From: Agathobacter sp.
Lineage (GTDB): Bacteria > Bacillota > Clostridia > Lachnospirales > Lachnospiraceae
Direction: 5' to 3'
NCBI GenBank assembly: GCA_022775045.1
Contig: JALFLB010000044.1
Location: 1 to 55,244 of the forward strand
DNA length: 55,244 nucleotides
Below the pieces are notes generated by a model, which saw nothing but the letters and a program-made list of their open reading frames with translations, was not told the DNA's origin and ran no database searches. A program made the position numbers and the translations under genes. Positions 7,347 to 16,755 of this stretch are shown here, piece after piece (the first letter of the stretch is position 1; the number at the start of each line of letters is the position of its first letter).

Positions 7347-8277
7347 TCACTTATATAAAAATTACGGCAGATTTCAGGCAGTACAGGATCTGAATCTGCA
7401 TATTCCACAGGGGGATCTGTTTGGTTTTGTCGGACCGAACGGGGCTGGCAAGACGACCACAATCAGGATGGTTTGCGGCCTGATGCCTCCCACCGCCGGC
7501 AATATTTTGATTAATGGAATAGATGCGCTTGCGAACCGTAGGGAAATCAAGAAACAGATTGGTTATGTACCGGATTTCTTTGGTGTTTATGACAATCTGA
7601 AGGTGAAGGAATATATGGATTTTTATGGTTCCATGTACAGTATGAATTCCAGAGATGTTGAGAAAATCATGGATGATCTCCTGGAGCTTGTGAATCTCTC
7701 CGATAAAAAGGAAGTCTATGTGGATACCCTCTCCCGAGGTATGAAGCAGCGGCTTTGTGTGGCGCGTAGTCTGATTCATAATCCGGCACTTTTGATTCTT
7801 GATGAACCGAATTCCGGATTGGATCCAAGAGCAAGGGTGGAAATGAAGGAGCTCCTTCTGAATCTGAAAAGTATGGGGAAGACCATTGTCATTAGTTCAC
7901 ACATTCTTTCCGAACTTTCAGAGATGTGCAACAGTATCGGAATTATGAATCACGGCAGGCTTGTGGCAGCCGGTCGCATTGAAGATGTAATGGGAACGGT
8001 TTTCGGCAGTAACCGGCTGATTATCTCAGTTGGCAGTGAGATGGAGCCGGCAGTTCTTATGGTTAAGGAACAGGCGGGAGTCAAGGTGGAGTCTGTTGGC
8101 GAGAAAGAGATTAGAATTGCACATACGCTCTCGGAGGAGAAGATTGCAAAAATGATTGCACATATGATCCAATCCGGTGTCGTTGTCACAGGGTTCCATA
8201 AACAGGAGGGCAACCTTGAGACCTTGTTTATGCAGTTGACAGGAGGTACAGAAAATGCAGATGAATCCAATTGTTAA
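7333..8277 (+). CDS. ABC transporter ATP-binding protein (ABC-2 type)
   Basis: Nucleotide-binding subunit that powers the membrane protein encoded next. Landmarks are Walker A GPNGAGKTTT, the Q-loop near GYVPDFFGVYDNL, signature LSRGMKQR (instead of the common LSGGQ), Walker B LLILDEPNSGLD and the switch His in ISSHILSELS. A C-terminal extension of about 90 residues follows, as in many CcmA/YhaQ-like ABC-2 ATPases. The start at ATG 7333 follows AGGAGG and lies within the end of the previous gene. It overlaps the permease gene by 23 bases, so the three genes are probably translationally coupled. Whether it exports or imports, and what, cannot be told. Confidence 0.9.
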   Translation: MLQINHLYKNYGRFQAVQDLNLHIPQGDLFGFVGPNGAGKTTTIRMVCGLMPPTAGNILINGIDALANRREIKKQIGYVPDFFGVYDNLKVKEYMDFYGSMYSMNSRDVEKIMDDLLELVNLSDKKEVYVDTLSRGMKQRLCVARSLIHNPALLILDEPNSGLDPRARVEMKELLLNLKSMGKTIVISSHILSELSEMCNSIGIMNHGRLVAAGRIEDVMGTVFGSNRLIISVGSEMEPAVLMVKEQAGVKVESVGEKEIRIAHTLSEEKIAKMIAHMIQSGVVVTGFHKQEGNLETLFMQLTGGTENADESNC

Positions 8278-9160
8278 GAAGGATATCCGTGTGCAGGCAA
8301 GAAGTATGCGGATCTGTTGGGGATTGTTTGCCTATGAGGCTATTATGGCGCTTGTGTTCTTTTTGGCGATGTTTCTGTTTCAGCAGGAAAATGTCTATTC
8401 GAACACAAATATTTACAGCAACATTGTGATGCTTTACCCAATCCTTGCGGTGACGCAGATTATCATTCTGGGTGTTGTGGTGCCGATTCGAACCGCTTCG
8501 TCTATCTCAGGAGAGAAGGAAAGACAGACCTTTGATATTATGATGACAACAAGTATGACACCGTTCTCAATTATTGCGGGAAAAGTGATGACAGCAATGA
8601 TTCAGGGAATCTTTTTTGTGGTTGCAGGTATGCCGGTTATGGCACTTGCCTTTGTCATTGGAGGTATGTCATGGGCGTATCTTTTTTGGTTCCTTGCGAT
8701 TGCAGTTTTAGTTTCGCTTTTTTCTGCCAGCATTGGAATTTTTTGTTCTTCTGTCTGCAAGAAAAGTATTACGGCCGTTATTATGTCTTACGGAATTTAT
8801 GTTATTTTCTTTGTTGTGACGGCAATTCCCAATATGATTTGTAATATTCTGGGGTATACCGTAACGGGAAATCAAGTAACGATGATATTCTATCTGATTA
8901 ATCCGGCGGGGTATCTGATGGAATTTTTTATCTGGACAATGAGTGGGTATTCTTCCGTATATGAAATGCTTGCTTTTTCGAGTCAGGGGGTGAAAGGTTC
9001 CCAGTTGAGTGCAGCGGCGGTGCATTATGGATGGATGGCTTTATCAAGCATTTTATTTATTCTGGTATCAGTTTTCTTTTTATGGATTGCGGCAAAACGA
9101 ATCAATCCAATATCCAAAAGAAAAGCGCGTAAGCTGGCAATGCAGAACCAATCGAGTTAG
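8255..9160 (+). CDS. ABC-2 type transporter permease
   Basis: Membrane subunit of 301 residues. It starts with an amphipathic segment (NPIVKKDIRVQARSMR) followed by six predicted membrane helices. The stretch GVVVPIRTASSISGEKERQTFDIM between the second and third helices carries the E-R-Q-T-F/L-x-x-L pattern found in ABC-2 permeases such as NatB and YhaP. Start ATG 8255 has GGAGGT seven bases upstream, within the ATPase gene. Together with the ATPase it would form a homodimeric exporter-like complex embedded in the MoxR/VWA operon. Confidence 0.85.
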   Translation: MQMNPIVKKDIRVQARSMRICWGLFAYEAIMALVFFLAMFLFQQENVYSNTNIYSNIVMLYPILAVTQIIILGVVVPIRTASSISGEKERQTFDIMMTTSMTPFSIIAGKVMTAMIQGIFFVVAGMPVMALAFVIGGMSWAYLFWFLAIAVLVSLFSASIGIFCSSVCKKSITAVIMSYGIYVIFFVVTAIPNMICNILGYTVTGNQVTMIFYLINPAGYLMEFFIWTMSGYSSVYEMLAFSSQGVKGSQLSAAAVHYGWMALSSILFILVSVFFLWIAAKRINPISKRKARKLAMQNQSS

Positions 9161-9175
9161 AGCAGAGGTAACGAA

Positions 9176-10468
9176 ATGGACGAAAGGCAATATTTGCAGA
9201 AACAGATTCTAAAATGCAGACGAAAAATGAACTGGGCGCGTCTGTTAAAGAAATCATCGTTTTTTATGACTCTGGGAGGCGTGGCTGCGATTCTTCTGGA
9301 GGCAGTGTCACTGGTATTCCCGTTTTATTATGTTCATATGTGGGCGGTGGGCAGTGTGGCGGCAGGCTTTGCGGTGGGGATTGTGTGTGCTGTGATCATG
9401 AGAACTGGTATGAAGGAAGCAGCGCAAAAGCTTGATGGATTTGGTTTAAAGGAGCGCGTTCTTACGGCTTATGAGAATCTGCAACAGGACAATGAACTTG
9501 TAAGGCTGCAGAGAAAGGATGCTGTCTGCAGCCTTGTGGAGGCGAAAGAGTGTATTCGCATACCAGTACTGCCGGAAAAACGATATCTGGCGGCGCTTTT
9601 CCTTTCTCTGCTTTGTGCCTGTGCGCTGGCGTTTGTTCCATCCCAGTCGCGTGATCTGGCGAAGGAACAGCATGCGGTACAACAGCAGGCCAGAAAAAAA
9701 GAAGAAGAACTGAAAAAAATGATTCAGGCATTAGAAAAAATAGATACTTCTTCTATGACAGAGGAACAGAAGGCTCAGCTTCAGGAACTGTTGGATTCTA
9801 TGGAGCTTTCCATGGAAGAGTTCAAAAAAGTGGATTCCAGAGAAAACTTCGCAGCAGCAGAACAGAAGCTGGAATACAAATATCAGCAGACGGCGCAGGG
9901 ACTGGAAAATCTCGCAAGCCAGATGGATAATCCTGCCGGAGCCGGGATTGCAAGTGCAGAGGAGATGGCAAAAGCGGCAGCAGCGGAAGGTCAAGAGATT
10001 GCTTCCAATGCAAATGCATCTACGGGAAATGAAACCGGAGACAAAAGTGAGTCCGGAGCAGGAGACAGCAACGGAAGTAACGGGGAAGACGGAGACGGTA
10101 GTGGTAACGGAAATGGCAATGGAGATGGTAGCGGCGACGGCAACGGAGATGGTGATGGCAACGGAAATGGCAACGGAAATGGAAGTGGTAGTGGTCGGGG
10201 AACCGGAGCGGGTAGTGATACCCATGATTATGTCAGCGTGCCGAACGAAAAGGGAAAGGATTCGGGGATGACAGGAAAGAAGGACAGTTCAGAGAATTCT
10301 GATTATTACCGGGCGCAAAACGGACTTTCCTGGGAAGGGGAACATGTCAGTCTTGAGTCTGTGATCGGAGATTATACACAGGATGCTTATGATGGGATTT
10401 CTTCCGGGAAGTATCCAAATGGAATGGAGAATATAATCAAGGATTATTTTAAAAATTTGAACGAATAA
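9176..10468 (+). CDS. Membrane protein with coiled coil and Gly/Asn/Asp-rich linker
   Basis: 430 residues. Two N-terminal hydrophobic segments (about residues 29-45 and 50-72), a third near 143-160, then a Lys/Glu/Gln-rich coiled coil (about 165-250; QQQARKKEEELKKMIQALEK) that should lie outside the membrane. A low-complexity linker of Gly, Asn, Asp and Ser covers roughly residues 298-345, and the tail has SLESVIGDYTQDAYDGISSG. The arrangement resembles membrane partners seen beside MoxR/DUF58/VWA genes, some with DUF4175-like N-termini, but I cannot assign a family with confidence. It sits between the ABC permease (15-base gap) and the MoxR gene (21-base gap) in one operon. Confidence 0.7.
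   Translation: MDERQYLQKQILKCRRKMNWARLLKKSSFFMTLGGVAAILLEAVSLVFPFYYVHMWAVGSVAAGFAVGIVCAVIMRTGMKEAAQKLDGFGLKERVLTAYENLQQDNELVRLQRKDAVCSLVEAKECIRIPVLPEKRYLAALFLSLLCACALAFVPSQSRDLAKEQHAVQQQARKKEEELKKMIQALEKIDTSSMTEEQKAQLQELLDSMELSMEEFKKVDSRENFAAAEQKLEYKYQQTAQGLENLASQMDNPAGAGIASAEEMAKAAAAEGQEIASNANASTGNETGDKSESGAGDSNGSNGEDGDGSGNGNGNGDGSGDGNGDGDGNGNGNGNGSGSGRGTGAGSDTHDYVSVPNEKGKDSGMTGKKDSSENSDYYRAQNGLSWEGEHVSLESVIGDYTQDAYDGISSGKYPNGMENIIKDYFKNLNE
10063..10215 (+). repeat. Degenerate hexamer repeat encoding a Gly-Asn/Asp linker
   Basis: This stretch is built from variants of GGNAAC/GGAGAT/GGTAGC units, giving (G-N/D/S)n in the protein. It has almost no other residues and shows both perfect and drifted units, as expected of a tract that grows and shrinks by slippage and is under selection for flexible protein. 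Confidence 0.75.
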
Positions 10469-10489
10469 GCAGAAGGAAAAGGAGATCGT

Positions 10490-11437
10490 ATGACAGATTT
10501 AGAAATATATCAGCAGAAAATGAGGGAGTGCGAAGCAGAAATCGGAAAGGGGATTATCGGACAGCGGGAGATTATCCGTGAGGTGATGCTTGCATTGCTC
10601 GCTGGTGGAAACGTTCTGCTGGAAGGAATGCCGGGACTTGGAAAAACTATGCTGGTACGTACAATTGCAGAGGTGTTTTTGTTGTCCTTTAAGAGAATAC
10701 AGTTTACACCCGATCTGATGCCAAGCGATGTGACTGGTACAAACATCATGGTAAAAGAGGATGGCAGAAGTGAGTTTCGTTTCCAACCGGGACCAATTTT
10801 TGCCAATCTGGTGCTTGCAGACGAAATCAACCGTGCAACCCCAAAGACGCAGTCGGCACTGCTTGAGGCGATGCAGGAGCATACGGTCACAGTGGGAACT
10901 GTGTCCCACAGGCTTGCAGAGCCGTTTCTGGTGCTCGCGACACAGAATCCGATTGAAAATGAAGGCACATATCCATTACCGGAGGCACAGCTGGACCGAT
11001 TTTTGTTTAAAATTCTGGTGAAATTTCCAACACGTGAGGAACTACGTGGAATTGTAGCACTGACAGAGGGGAAAGACCATCAACCGATCCAGCAGATGAT
11101 GAATGGGGAGGAATTGATAAAGGCGAGGGAACTGGCAGCGGACATTCCGATTGCTGATGCAGTAATGGACTATATCCTTGACATTGTAATGGCAACCCAT
11201 GAAGAGAATCCCTATATTAGGGAAGGGGCAAGTCCGCGTGCGGCGCAGGCAATTATACGAACGGCCCGTGCCCGTGCATTTATGGAAGGGCGGTTTAATG
11301 TTGCCTTTGAGGATGTCAATAGTGTTGCCTATCCGGTTCTCAGGCATAGAATTATTTTAAATTTTGATGCAATATCAGCCGGGGTAACGGAAGACCAGGT
11401 GATTGCACAGATATTAGAAACAAAGAAAGAGGCGTGA
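10490..11437 (+). CDS. MoxR-family AAA+ ATPase
   Basis: AAA+ chaperone-like ATPase of 315 residues. Walker A is GMPGLGKTML, Walker B LADEINRA, followed by KTQSALLEAMQE, sensor 1 LATQNP and sensor 2 in SPRAAQAIIRTARARA. All key residues are present. MoxR proteins usually act with VWA-domain proteins to mature or remodel partner complexes, and here the DUF58 and three-VWA proteins follow directly (one-base gap to the next gene). Start ATG 10490 has AAAGGAGA upstream. The target of the ATPase is not known; neighbouring membrane and ABC proteins are candidates. Confidence 0.92.
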   Translation: MTDLEIYQQKMRECEAEIGKGIIGQREIIREVMLALLAGGNVLLEGMPGLGKTMLVRTIAEVFLLSFKRIQFTPDLMPSDVTGTNIMVKEDGRSEFRFQPGPIFANLVLADEINRATPKTQSALLEAMQEHTVTVGTVSHRLAEPFLVLATQNPIENEGTYPLPEAQLDRFLFKILVKFPTREELRGIVALTEGKDHQPIQQMMNGEELIKARELAADIPIADAVMDYILDIVMATHEENPYIREGASPRAAQAIIRTARARAFMEGRFNVAFEDVNSVAYPVLRHRIILNFDAISAGVTEDQVIAQILETKKEA

Positions 11438-11438
11438 T

Positions 11439-12317
11439 ATGTTAGATTCGGGTTTTTATGATCGATTGTCGCGTTTGCAGCTTGCAATGGCACACAAGAG
11501 CAGTCTGAATATGTCTGGCAATCGTAAATCTGTGCATAAGGGGATTTCAGCAGAATTTTCCGATTTCCGGGAATATATGCCGGGGGATGATCTGCGGCGC
11601 CTGGATTGGAATGTATATGCGCGTCTGGACCGTATGTATATCCGGGAATATATGGAAGAAAAAGAGGCGGTGGTCTCTGTACTTCTGGATACGAGTGCGT
11701 CCATGGATTACGGAAAGGAGAAAAAGTCCGTTCTGGCGGAGGAACTTGTGGCGGTCGTATCATTTCTGGCACTGAACAATATGGATCGCGTTGCTATTTT
11801 TGATATGAAAGAGATGAGTCGGGGAATTGTGCTTGGCGGAGGACGGAATGCGTTTACACGGGTGATTGCGTGGCTAAACGAGCGTACCTATGAGGGCGAG
11901 TGTGATATGCTTGCTGCCTTAAAAAAGATGCCGATGCGGGGGCCGGGCGTGACAATTCTCATCAGTGATTTTTTGCACCCGGCAATGCTTGAGGACGCAG
12001 ATGGCGGTTATGAGAAGGTGCTCAAATATTTAAGCTATCGAAGACAGCGTCCGGTCATCCTTCAGACACTTGCGAAGGAAGAACTTCGTATTGATATGGA
12101 AGGAACACGGAATCTGATTGATATGGAGACAAACAGCAAGCTTCGGATTACGATGGATGCTGCTGCGATTGATAGCTATGAACAGGAGCTTAACAGGATG
12201 CTTTCACGTATGAAAAAGGGGTGTAAAGGATGTCAGGGAGCATATGTGCTCTGTGATGCTTCCTGTGACAGAAATCAACTAATTTTTGAAGATTTAAGGG
12301 TGTTGTATGATATTTGA
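11439..12317 (+). CDS. DUF58 domain protein, VWA-like partner of MoxR
   Basis: 292 residues. The DUF58 hallmark SDFREYMPGDDLRRLDWNVYAR is present near residue 45, followed by a VWA-like domain starting LLDTSASM near residue 85 with a plausible metal-binding site (DTSAS). No membrane helix is seen, so the protein is probably cytoplasmic. DUF58 genes next to moxR are a very common pair in bacteria, and the proteins are thought to act as adaptors for the ATPase. It overlaps the following VWA gene by 11 bases, so translation is probably coupled. Confidence 0.9.
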   Translation: MLDSGFYDRLSRLQLAMAHKSSLNMSGNRKSVHKGISAEFSDFREYMPGDDLRRLDWNVYARLDRMYIREYMEEKEAVVSVLLDTSASMDYGKEKKSVLAEELVAVVSFLALNNMDRVAIFDMKEMSRGIVLGGGRNAFTRVIAWLNERTYEGECDMLAALKKMPMRGPGVTILISDFLHPAMLEDADGGYEKVLKYLSYRRQRPVILQTLAKEELRIDMEGTRNLIDMETNSKLRITMDAAAIDSYEQELNRMLSRMKKGCKGCQGAYVLCDASCDRNQLIFEDLRVLYDI

Positions 12318-15300
12318 AAGTTTATGGCCGCTTGCATTGCTGCTTGCGGTGCCGGTTGTTATTATTTTATATTTGCTGGTGCCAAAGGGAGAAGATACGA
12401 GGATATCTTCCAATCTGTTGTGGGAGAAGCTTTTTCGCAATCAGCAGTCCAAAACATTTTGGGAAAAGTTTATTCATAATCTGCTTATGTATTTGCAGAT
12501 TTTCATTATCATTCTTCTCGTTCTGGCACTGATGTCGCCATACATCAATCGGAAGGGCAGCATAGGGGGGAGTGTGATCTATGTGCTGGATACAAGCGGA
12601 AGCATGCAGCACAGAACATCACAGGAGGATAGCCGGATCAACGAGGCTGTCCGGGAAATGAAAAGTGAAATCGCAGCATCGGAAAGTACCAGCTTTTCCA
12701 TTGTAACCAGTGATGGAAACGGAACCAATCTTCTGGCAGTCAATTCCTCCGATAAACGTAGTTTATATCAGGCTCTTAAAAAAGTAAGCTGTACGGATTC
12801 AGCAGGAAAGCTTTCGGAGGCAGCCGGAACGGTTCAGACACTTCTCGGTGGAGAAAAGAAAGGGAACGTCATTGTATATACTGATGGCATCGGGGAACCG
12901 GAAGCAAGGGATCTGGCAGACCTTTTTTCAGCTGAAGTGCGCGTGGTGGGAGATGCAGTCCCGAATGTGGCCAATACATTTCTTTCCTGCACGGAGGAAA
13001 AAGGTTCTTATACGGCAGCGGCAGGACTGGTCAATTACAGTGATGATATTGCACAGCTGGAAATTAGTCTGTATGAGGGAAAACAGATTCTTGGAATCCG
13101 CTCCATTACTTTGGAGCCGGATGCATCCTACACGTGTCTTTTTGAGGATGTAGCATGGAACGGAAAGCCTCTTCATACAGAAATTTCTTCCATTGTGTTT
13201 GAGGGAAATAAGAAGAAGGATTCGCTTGATGAAGACAATTGTTCCTATATGGTTGCAGATGAGACCAGTCAGATGGATACGACCTTGATTGGCCAGGGCA
13301 ATCTCTATATTGAGAAGGCATATCAGGCAGTAACGGGGCAGAATCTTGCGAAAGTACAGTCAGATCGTACTCTTGAGGACGGGGATACCGCGATACGGAT
13401 CTATGATTCGGATACAACCGTAATGTCAAATTGTGTGAACAGCAGGATGGTGTTCAAGAATCCGGAACAAAGCACGGGAACAGCAAAAAATGTCAGTCTG
13501 ACGATGTCTGAAACAGACCTTACGTCAGGCATTACCGGATTTTCAGTCGGTGTCAATGAAACCTATACTTATGATCTTCCGGAATGGGCGAGGGGATTTT
13601 TGTGGAGCGGGGATGCCTGTGCCGGATATTACGGGGAACATGATGGAATCCGTCAGGTCGTCATCGGCTTTGATATCCGGGAATCGGATTTTGCTCTGCA
13701 GGCAGAATTTCCAGTTTTTATGGCGAATGCTTTAAGTTTTTTGTCCGATAGTTCTCTTCTTGCACAGAATGTGTATGAGGCAGGCGAAAAGGTACTCTTT
13801 CATCCAAAGGCGGACATTGATGTGAGTACACTTTCTGCATCTACTGCAAAAGCGGGAATTTACGAGGTTTCTGCCGGAGATTATAAGGAACAGTATGTGG
13901 TTCGCTTTGCGTCCGCCAGTCAGTCGGATGGCAGAATCACGGCGGAGGGAATCGAAGGGGCAGGCTCTCACCAGGGGCAGGTGGTTCGCAAACAGCTGCG
14001 CAAAATTCTGCTGCTTTTTGTTCTGTTTTTATTTGTTGTGGAATGGATTTTTTATGTCCGGCAGATGCGCTACCGGGGTAAATTTTATCTTGGGGTTCGT
14101 CTTGTCCTTTTTGCGCTGGTGGTATTTGCGTTGTTCGGGGTGACGGTAAAGAGGCATGGATCGGCGGATACGACAATTTTTCTTGTGGATATTTCCAATA
14201 GCAATGAGCAGAATCTCGAAGAGATGGATGCGTATTTGTCAGAAATGGTCAAAAAGATACCGGATAAGAATCAATATGGAATTGTTACCTTTGGGAAGAA
14301 CGCTCTTGTAGAACAGTTTTTGACGGAGGAGAGACATTTCTCCGGAATTATGTCTTTGCCGGATAAGACGGCAACAAATTTTGAGGATGCAGTTTTACAG
14401 GGTATATCCATGATTCCGGAGAACGCAGCCGGGCGTCTTGTGATACTGACAGATGGAAAAGAGACAAAAGGAAATGTGGAAAGTACTGCTTCTGCACTGG
14501 TTTCACGGAATGTGGAGTTACTTTCGGTAGTTTATGATGTTACGCAGGGGAAGGATGCCTATATTGAAAATGTGGAGATCCCATCCTATCTGTATGCCGG
14601 GGATTCCTATTCCATGACGGTAACGGTTGTCAGCAGCTATGATACAGATGCGGCAATTCAAATCTGGATGGGATCTGAGAAAAAGGAGGAAACGAAGGTT
14701 CATCTGAATAAAGGAACGAATCAGTTTGTACTTAAGCAGAAGGTTTCAGGTGAGAATGTCGAAAGCTTTCGGGTGCATATTGCTGCGGAGCAGGACTGCT
14801 GTGAGGAGAATAATGATTTCAGTGCATACTCGGTGGTTCATTCGGTGCCAAAGGTTTTGATTATCTCGGGAATGAAGGAGGACAGTGATAATTTTTCAGA
14901 ACTTCTTTCCAGTGCGGGCTGCAATTATCAGGTGGTATCGGCAATCAATGCGCCGGATACCCTGACAAAGATGTTGGAATACAAGACTATCGTTTTGGAG
15001 AATGTTTACCGGACGGATCTGCCGGAGGAATTTCTTGCAAATATAGACACATATGTGAAGGATTATGGCTGTGGGCTGATCTGTTGCGGAGGAGAGGAAA
15101 GCTTTGCACTGGGGGGATACCGTGATACGGAACTCGAGCAGGTACTTCCTGTGGATATGGAACTGCGGGGGGTAAATGAACTTCCAACACTGGCGATGGT
15201 CATGGTTATTGATCATTCTGGAAGTATGTCAGAGAGTGTGGGAGATGGTAGTGGTGCAACCAATCTTGATCTTGCAATCACGGCTGCCAATACAGCGGTA

Positions 15301-16740
15301 GACCAGCTGCGGGAGCAGGATTATGTCGGAGTAGTGACATTTGATGACCAATACAGCTGGCAGCTACCGATTACCGAAGCCTCAGATAAGGATGCAATCC
15401 ATGAGAAAATCCAGACGGTTACAGAGGGGGGAGGAACCACCATTAAACCCGCCCTTCGTGCGGCGCTTTCGGAGATAAAAAAAAGCAAAGCAGACATCCG
15501 TCATGTGGTGCTGCTTACGGATGGACAGGGCGAGACTCGCAATTTTGAAGATGTCATCTGCGATTATCAGGAGGAGGGAGTGACGCTTTCGACGGTAGCA
15601 GTTGGAACCGAGTCGGACACCCGTCTTCTGGAACGTCTTGCTGACCAGTGTGATGGCCGTTATTATTATTCGGATATCTCCACTGATATTCCGAAAATTT
15701 TTGCACAGGAGGTATTTTTAAGCGGTGACACATATCTGCAGAATGGAAGCTTTGGACTGCAGGTTAACAGTGGCAATATGATTACAAAGGGGTTGTTTAC
15801 AGATGGCTGGCCAAATGTTCTGGGTTATGTCAGTGCAACACCGAAAGCTTCTTCCAATGTTCTGATTGTTTCTGAAAAGGATGATCCTCTTCTCACGGTA
15901 ATGCAGTATGGATTGGGACATACGGTTGCATGGAATACAGATGTAACAGGAAGCTGGACAAAATATTATGCAGGTAACAGGGACTATGTTCAGCTTTGGA
16001 AGAGGCTCATTGATTACAGTGCAGGAAATGCAGGAATCGGAGAGGATTCTGTGGATGTGGTGACTGCTGCAGGAAATACAAAGCTTACGTATTATGCTGT
16101 GGATTATACGGAACAGACAAAGGTAGAGGCTGTCTATACGGATCCGGAGGGCAGAACGCAGACGGTAAAGCTGCAGGCAAGTGCACCGGGAGTGTATGAG
16201 GCTGTGATTGATACAGACCTGACAGGTGTGTATAATCTGAGTGTACGGCGGATGAACGGCAACGAAATCGTCAATGCCATGACAAGTGCGGCAGTGGTGC
16301 AGTACGCAGATGAATATAAATTTGCCCTCACCAATGAAAAATTCTGTGCATTTGTAGAGAAGTACGGGAAGCTCATCAAACCGGAGGATAATTTCTGGAA
16401 AAACAAAACCACATCTTTGCGTGCCCGTTATGATCTGACCAAATGGTTTATAGTGTTTGCAATTCTGTGGTTTATCATGGATATTGCATTCCGGAGGTTC
16501 TGCTTTGATCCAAGGCGCACGAAGTTGTACCGGATGATGGCACAATGCTGGACGAATTGCAGAAAAAAGGATATAATCACTACTGAGAAATTTAAGCAGG
16601 CACAAGTGGTTACATCGGAGCCGGACACTGAGACCGAAACCAGAAAAAAATATAAGAAGCATCCAAAGAAAAAGAAGCAGGAACCGGCGGCTTTGGATAC
16701 CTCGGCATTGCTTAAGAAAAAAGAGCAGAGACATCAGTAG
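12307..16740 (+). CDS. Giant membrane protein with three VWA domains and an amidotransferase-like domain
   Basis: 1477 residues, which looks like two proteins joined. Part one: BatA-like N-terminus with two helices (about 5-25 and 58-80), then VWA 1 with an intact metal site (VLDTSGSM, 93-100). Part two: helices near 565-582 and 593-612, VWA 2 with a damaged site (VDISNSNEQN near 630), an amidotransferase-like domain (PKVLIISG near 853; GCGLICCGGEESFALGGY near 920), VWA 3 with an intact site (VIDHSGSMSES near 970), and a last helix (KWFIVFAILWFIMDIAF, near 1380) before a basic tail ending in Lys-rich sequence. Each VWA would face outside. It closes the MoxR/DUF58 group; function unknown, possibly a cell-surface assembly or adhesion complex matured by MoxR. 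Confidence 0.85.
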   Translation: MIFESLWPLALLLAVPVVIILYLLVPKGEDTRISSNLLWEKLFRNQQSKTFWEKFIHNLLMYLQIFIIILLVLALMSPYINRKGSIGGSVIYVLDTSGSMQHRTSQEDSRINEAVREMKSEIAASESTSFSIVTSDGNGTNLLAVNSSDKRSLYQALKKVSCTDSAGKLSEAAGTVQTLLGGEKKGNVIVYTDGIGEPEARDLADLFSAEVRVVGDAVPNVANTFLSCTEEKGSYTAAAGLVNYSDDIAQLEISLYEGKQILGIRSITLEPDASYTCLFEDVAWNGKPLHTEISSIVFEGNKKKDSLDEDNCSYMVADETSQMDTTLIGQGNLYIEKAYQAVTGQNLAKVQSDRTLEDGDTAIRIYDSDTTVMSNCVNSRMVFKNPEQSTGTAKNVSLTMSETDLTSGITGFSVGVNETYTYDLPEWARGFLWSGDACAGYYGEHDGIRQVVIGFDIRESDFALQAEFPVFMANALSFLSDSSLLAQNVYEAGEKVLFHPKADIDVSTLSASTAKAGIYEVSAGDYKEQYVVRFASASQSDGRITAEGIEGAGSHQGQVVRKQLRKILLLFVLFLFVVEWIFYVRQMRYRGKFYLGVRLVLFALVVFALFGVTVKRHGSADTTIFLVDISNSNEQNLEEMDAYLSEMVKKIPDKNQYGIVTFGKNALVEQFLTEERHFSGIMSLPDKTATNFEDAVLQGISMIPENAAGRLVILTDGKETKGNVESTASALVSRNVELLSVVYDVTQGKDAYIENVEIPSYLYAGDSYSMTVTVVSSYDTDAAIQIWMGSEKKEETKVHLNKGTNQFVLKQKVSGENVESFRVHIAAEQDCCEENNDFSAYSVVHSVPKVLIISGMKEDSDNFSELLSSAGCNYQVVSAINAPDTLTKMLEYKTIVLENVYRTDLPEEFLANIDTYVKDYGCGLICCGGEESFALGGYRDTELEQVLPVDMELRGVNELPTLAMVMVIDHSGSMSESVGDGSGATNLDLAITAANTAVDQLREQDYVGVVTFDDQYSWQLPITEASDKDAIHEKIQTVTEGGGTTIKPALRAALSEIKKSKADIRHVVLLTDGQGETRNFEDVICDYQEEGVTLSTVAVGTESDTRLLERLADQCDGRYYYSDISTDIPKIFAQEVFLSGDTYLQNGSFGLQVNSGNMITKGLFTDGWPNVLGYVSATPKASSNVLIVSEKDDPLLTVMQYGLGHTVAWNTDVTGSWTKYYAGNRDYVQLWKRLIDYSAGNAGIGEDSVDVVTAAGNTKLTYYAVDYTEQTKVEAVYTDPEGRTQTVKLQASAPGVYEAVIDTDLTGVYNLSVRRMNGNEIVNAMTSAAVVQYADEYKFALTNEKFCAFVEKYGKLIKPEDNFWKNKTTSLRARYDLTKWFIVFAILWFIMDIAFRRFCFDPRRTKLYRMMAQCWTNCRKKDIITTEKFKQAQVVTSEPDTETETRKKYKKHPKKKKQEPAALDTSALLKKKEQRHQ

Positions 16741-16755
16741 GTAAGGAGTGCATGA

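Noticed and set aside
9731-10225. Long minus-strand frame opposite the Gly/Asn-rich gene
   Set aside because: It is the reverse reading of the repeat (runs of Ser, Val, Thr, Ile) and has no ribosome site.
15718-16734. Minus-strand frame of 338 codons opposite the VWA gene
   Set aside because: Composition rich in His, Cys, Ile and Leu is that of a shadow frame; the plus strand encodes clear domains throughout.
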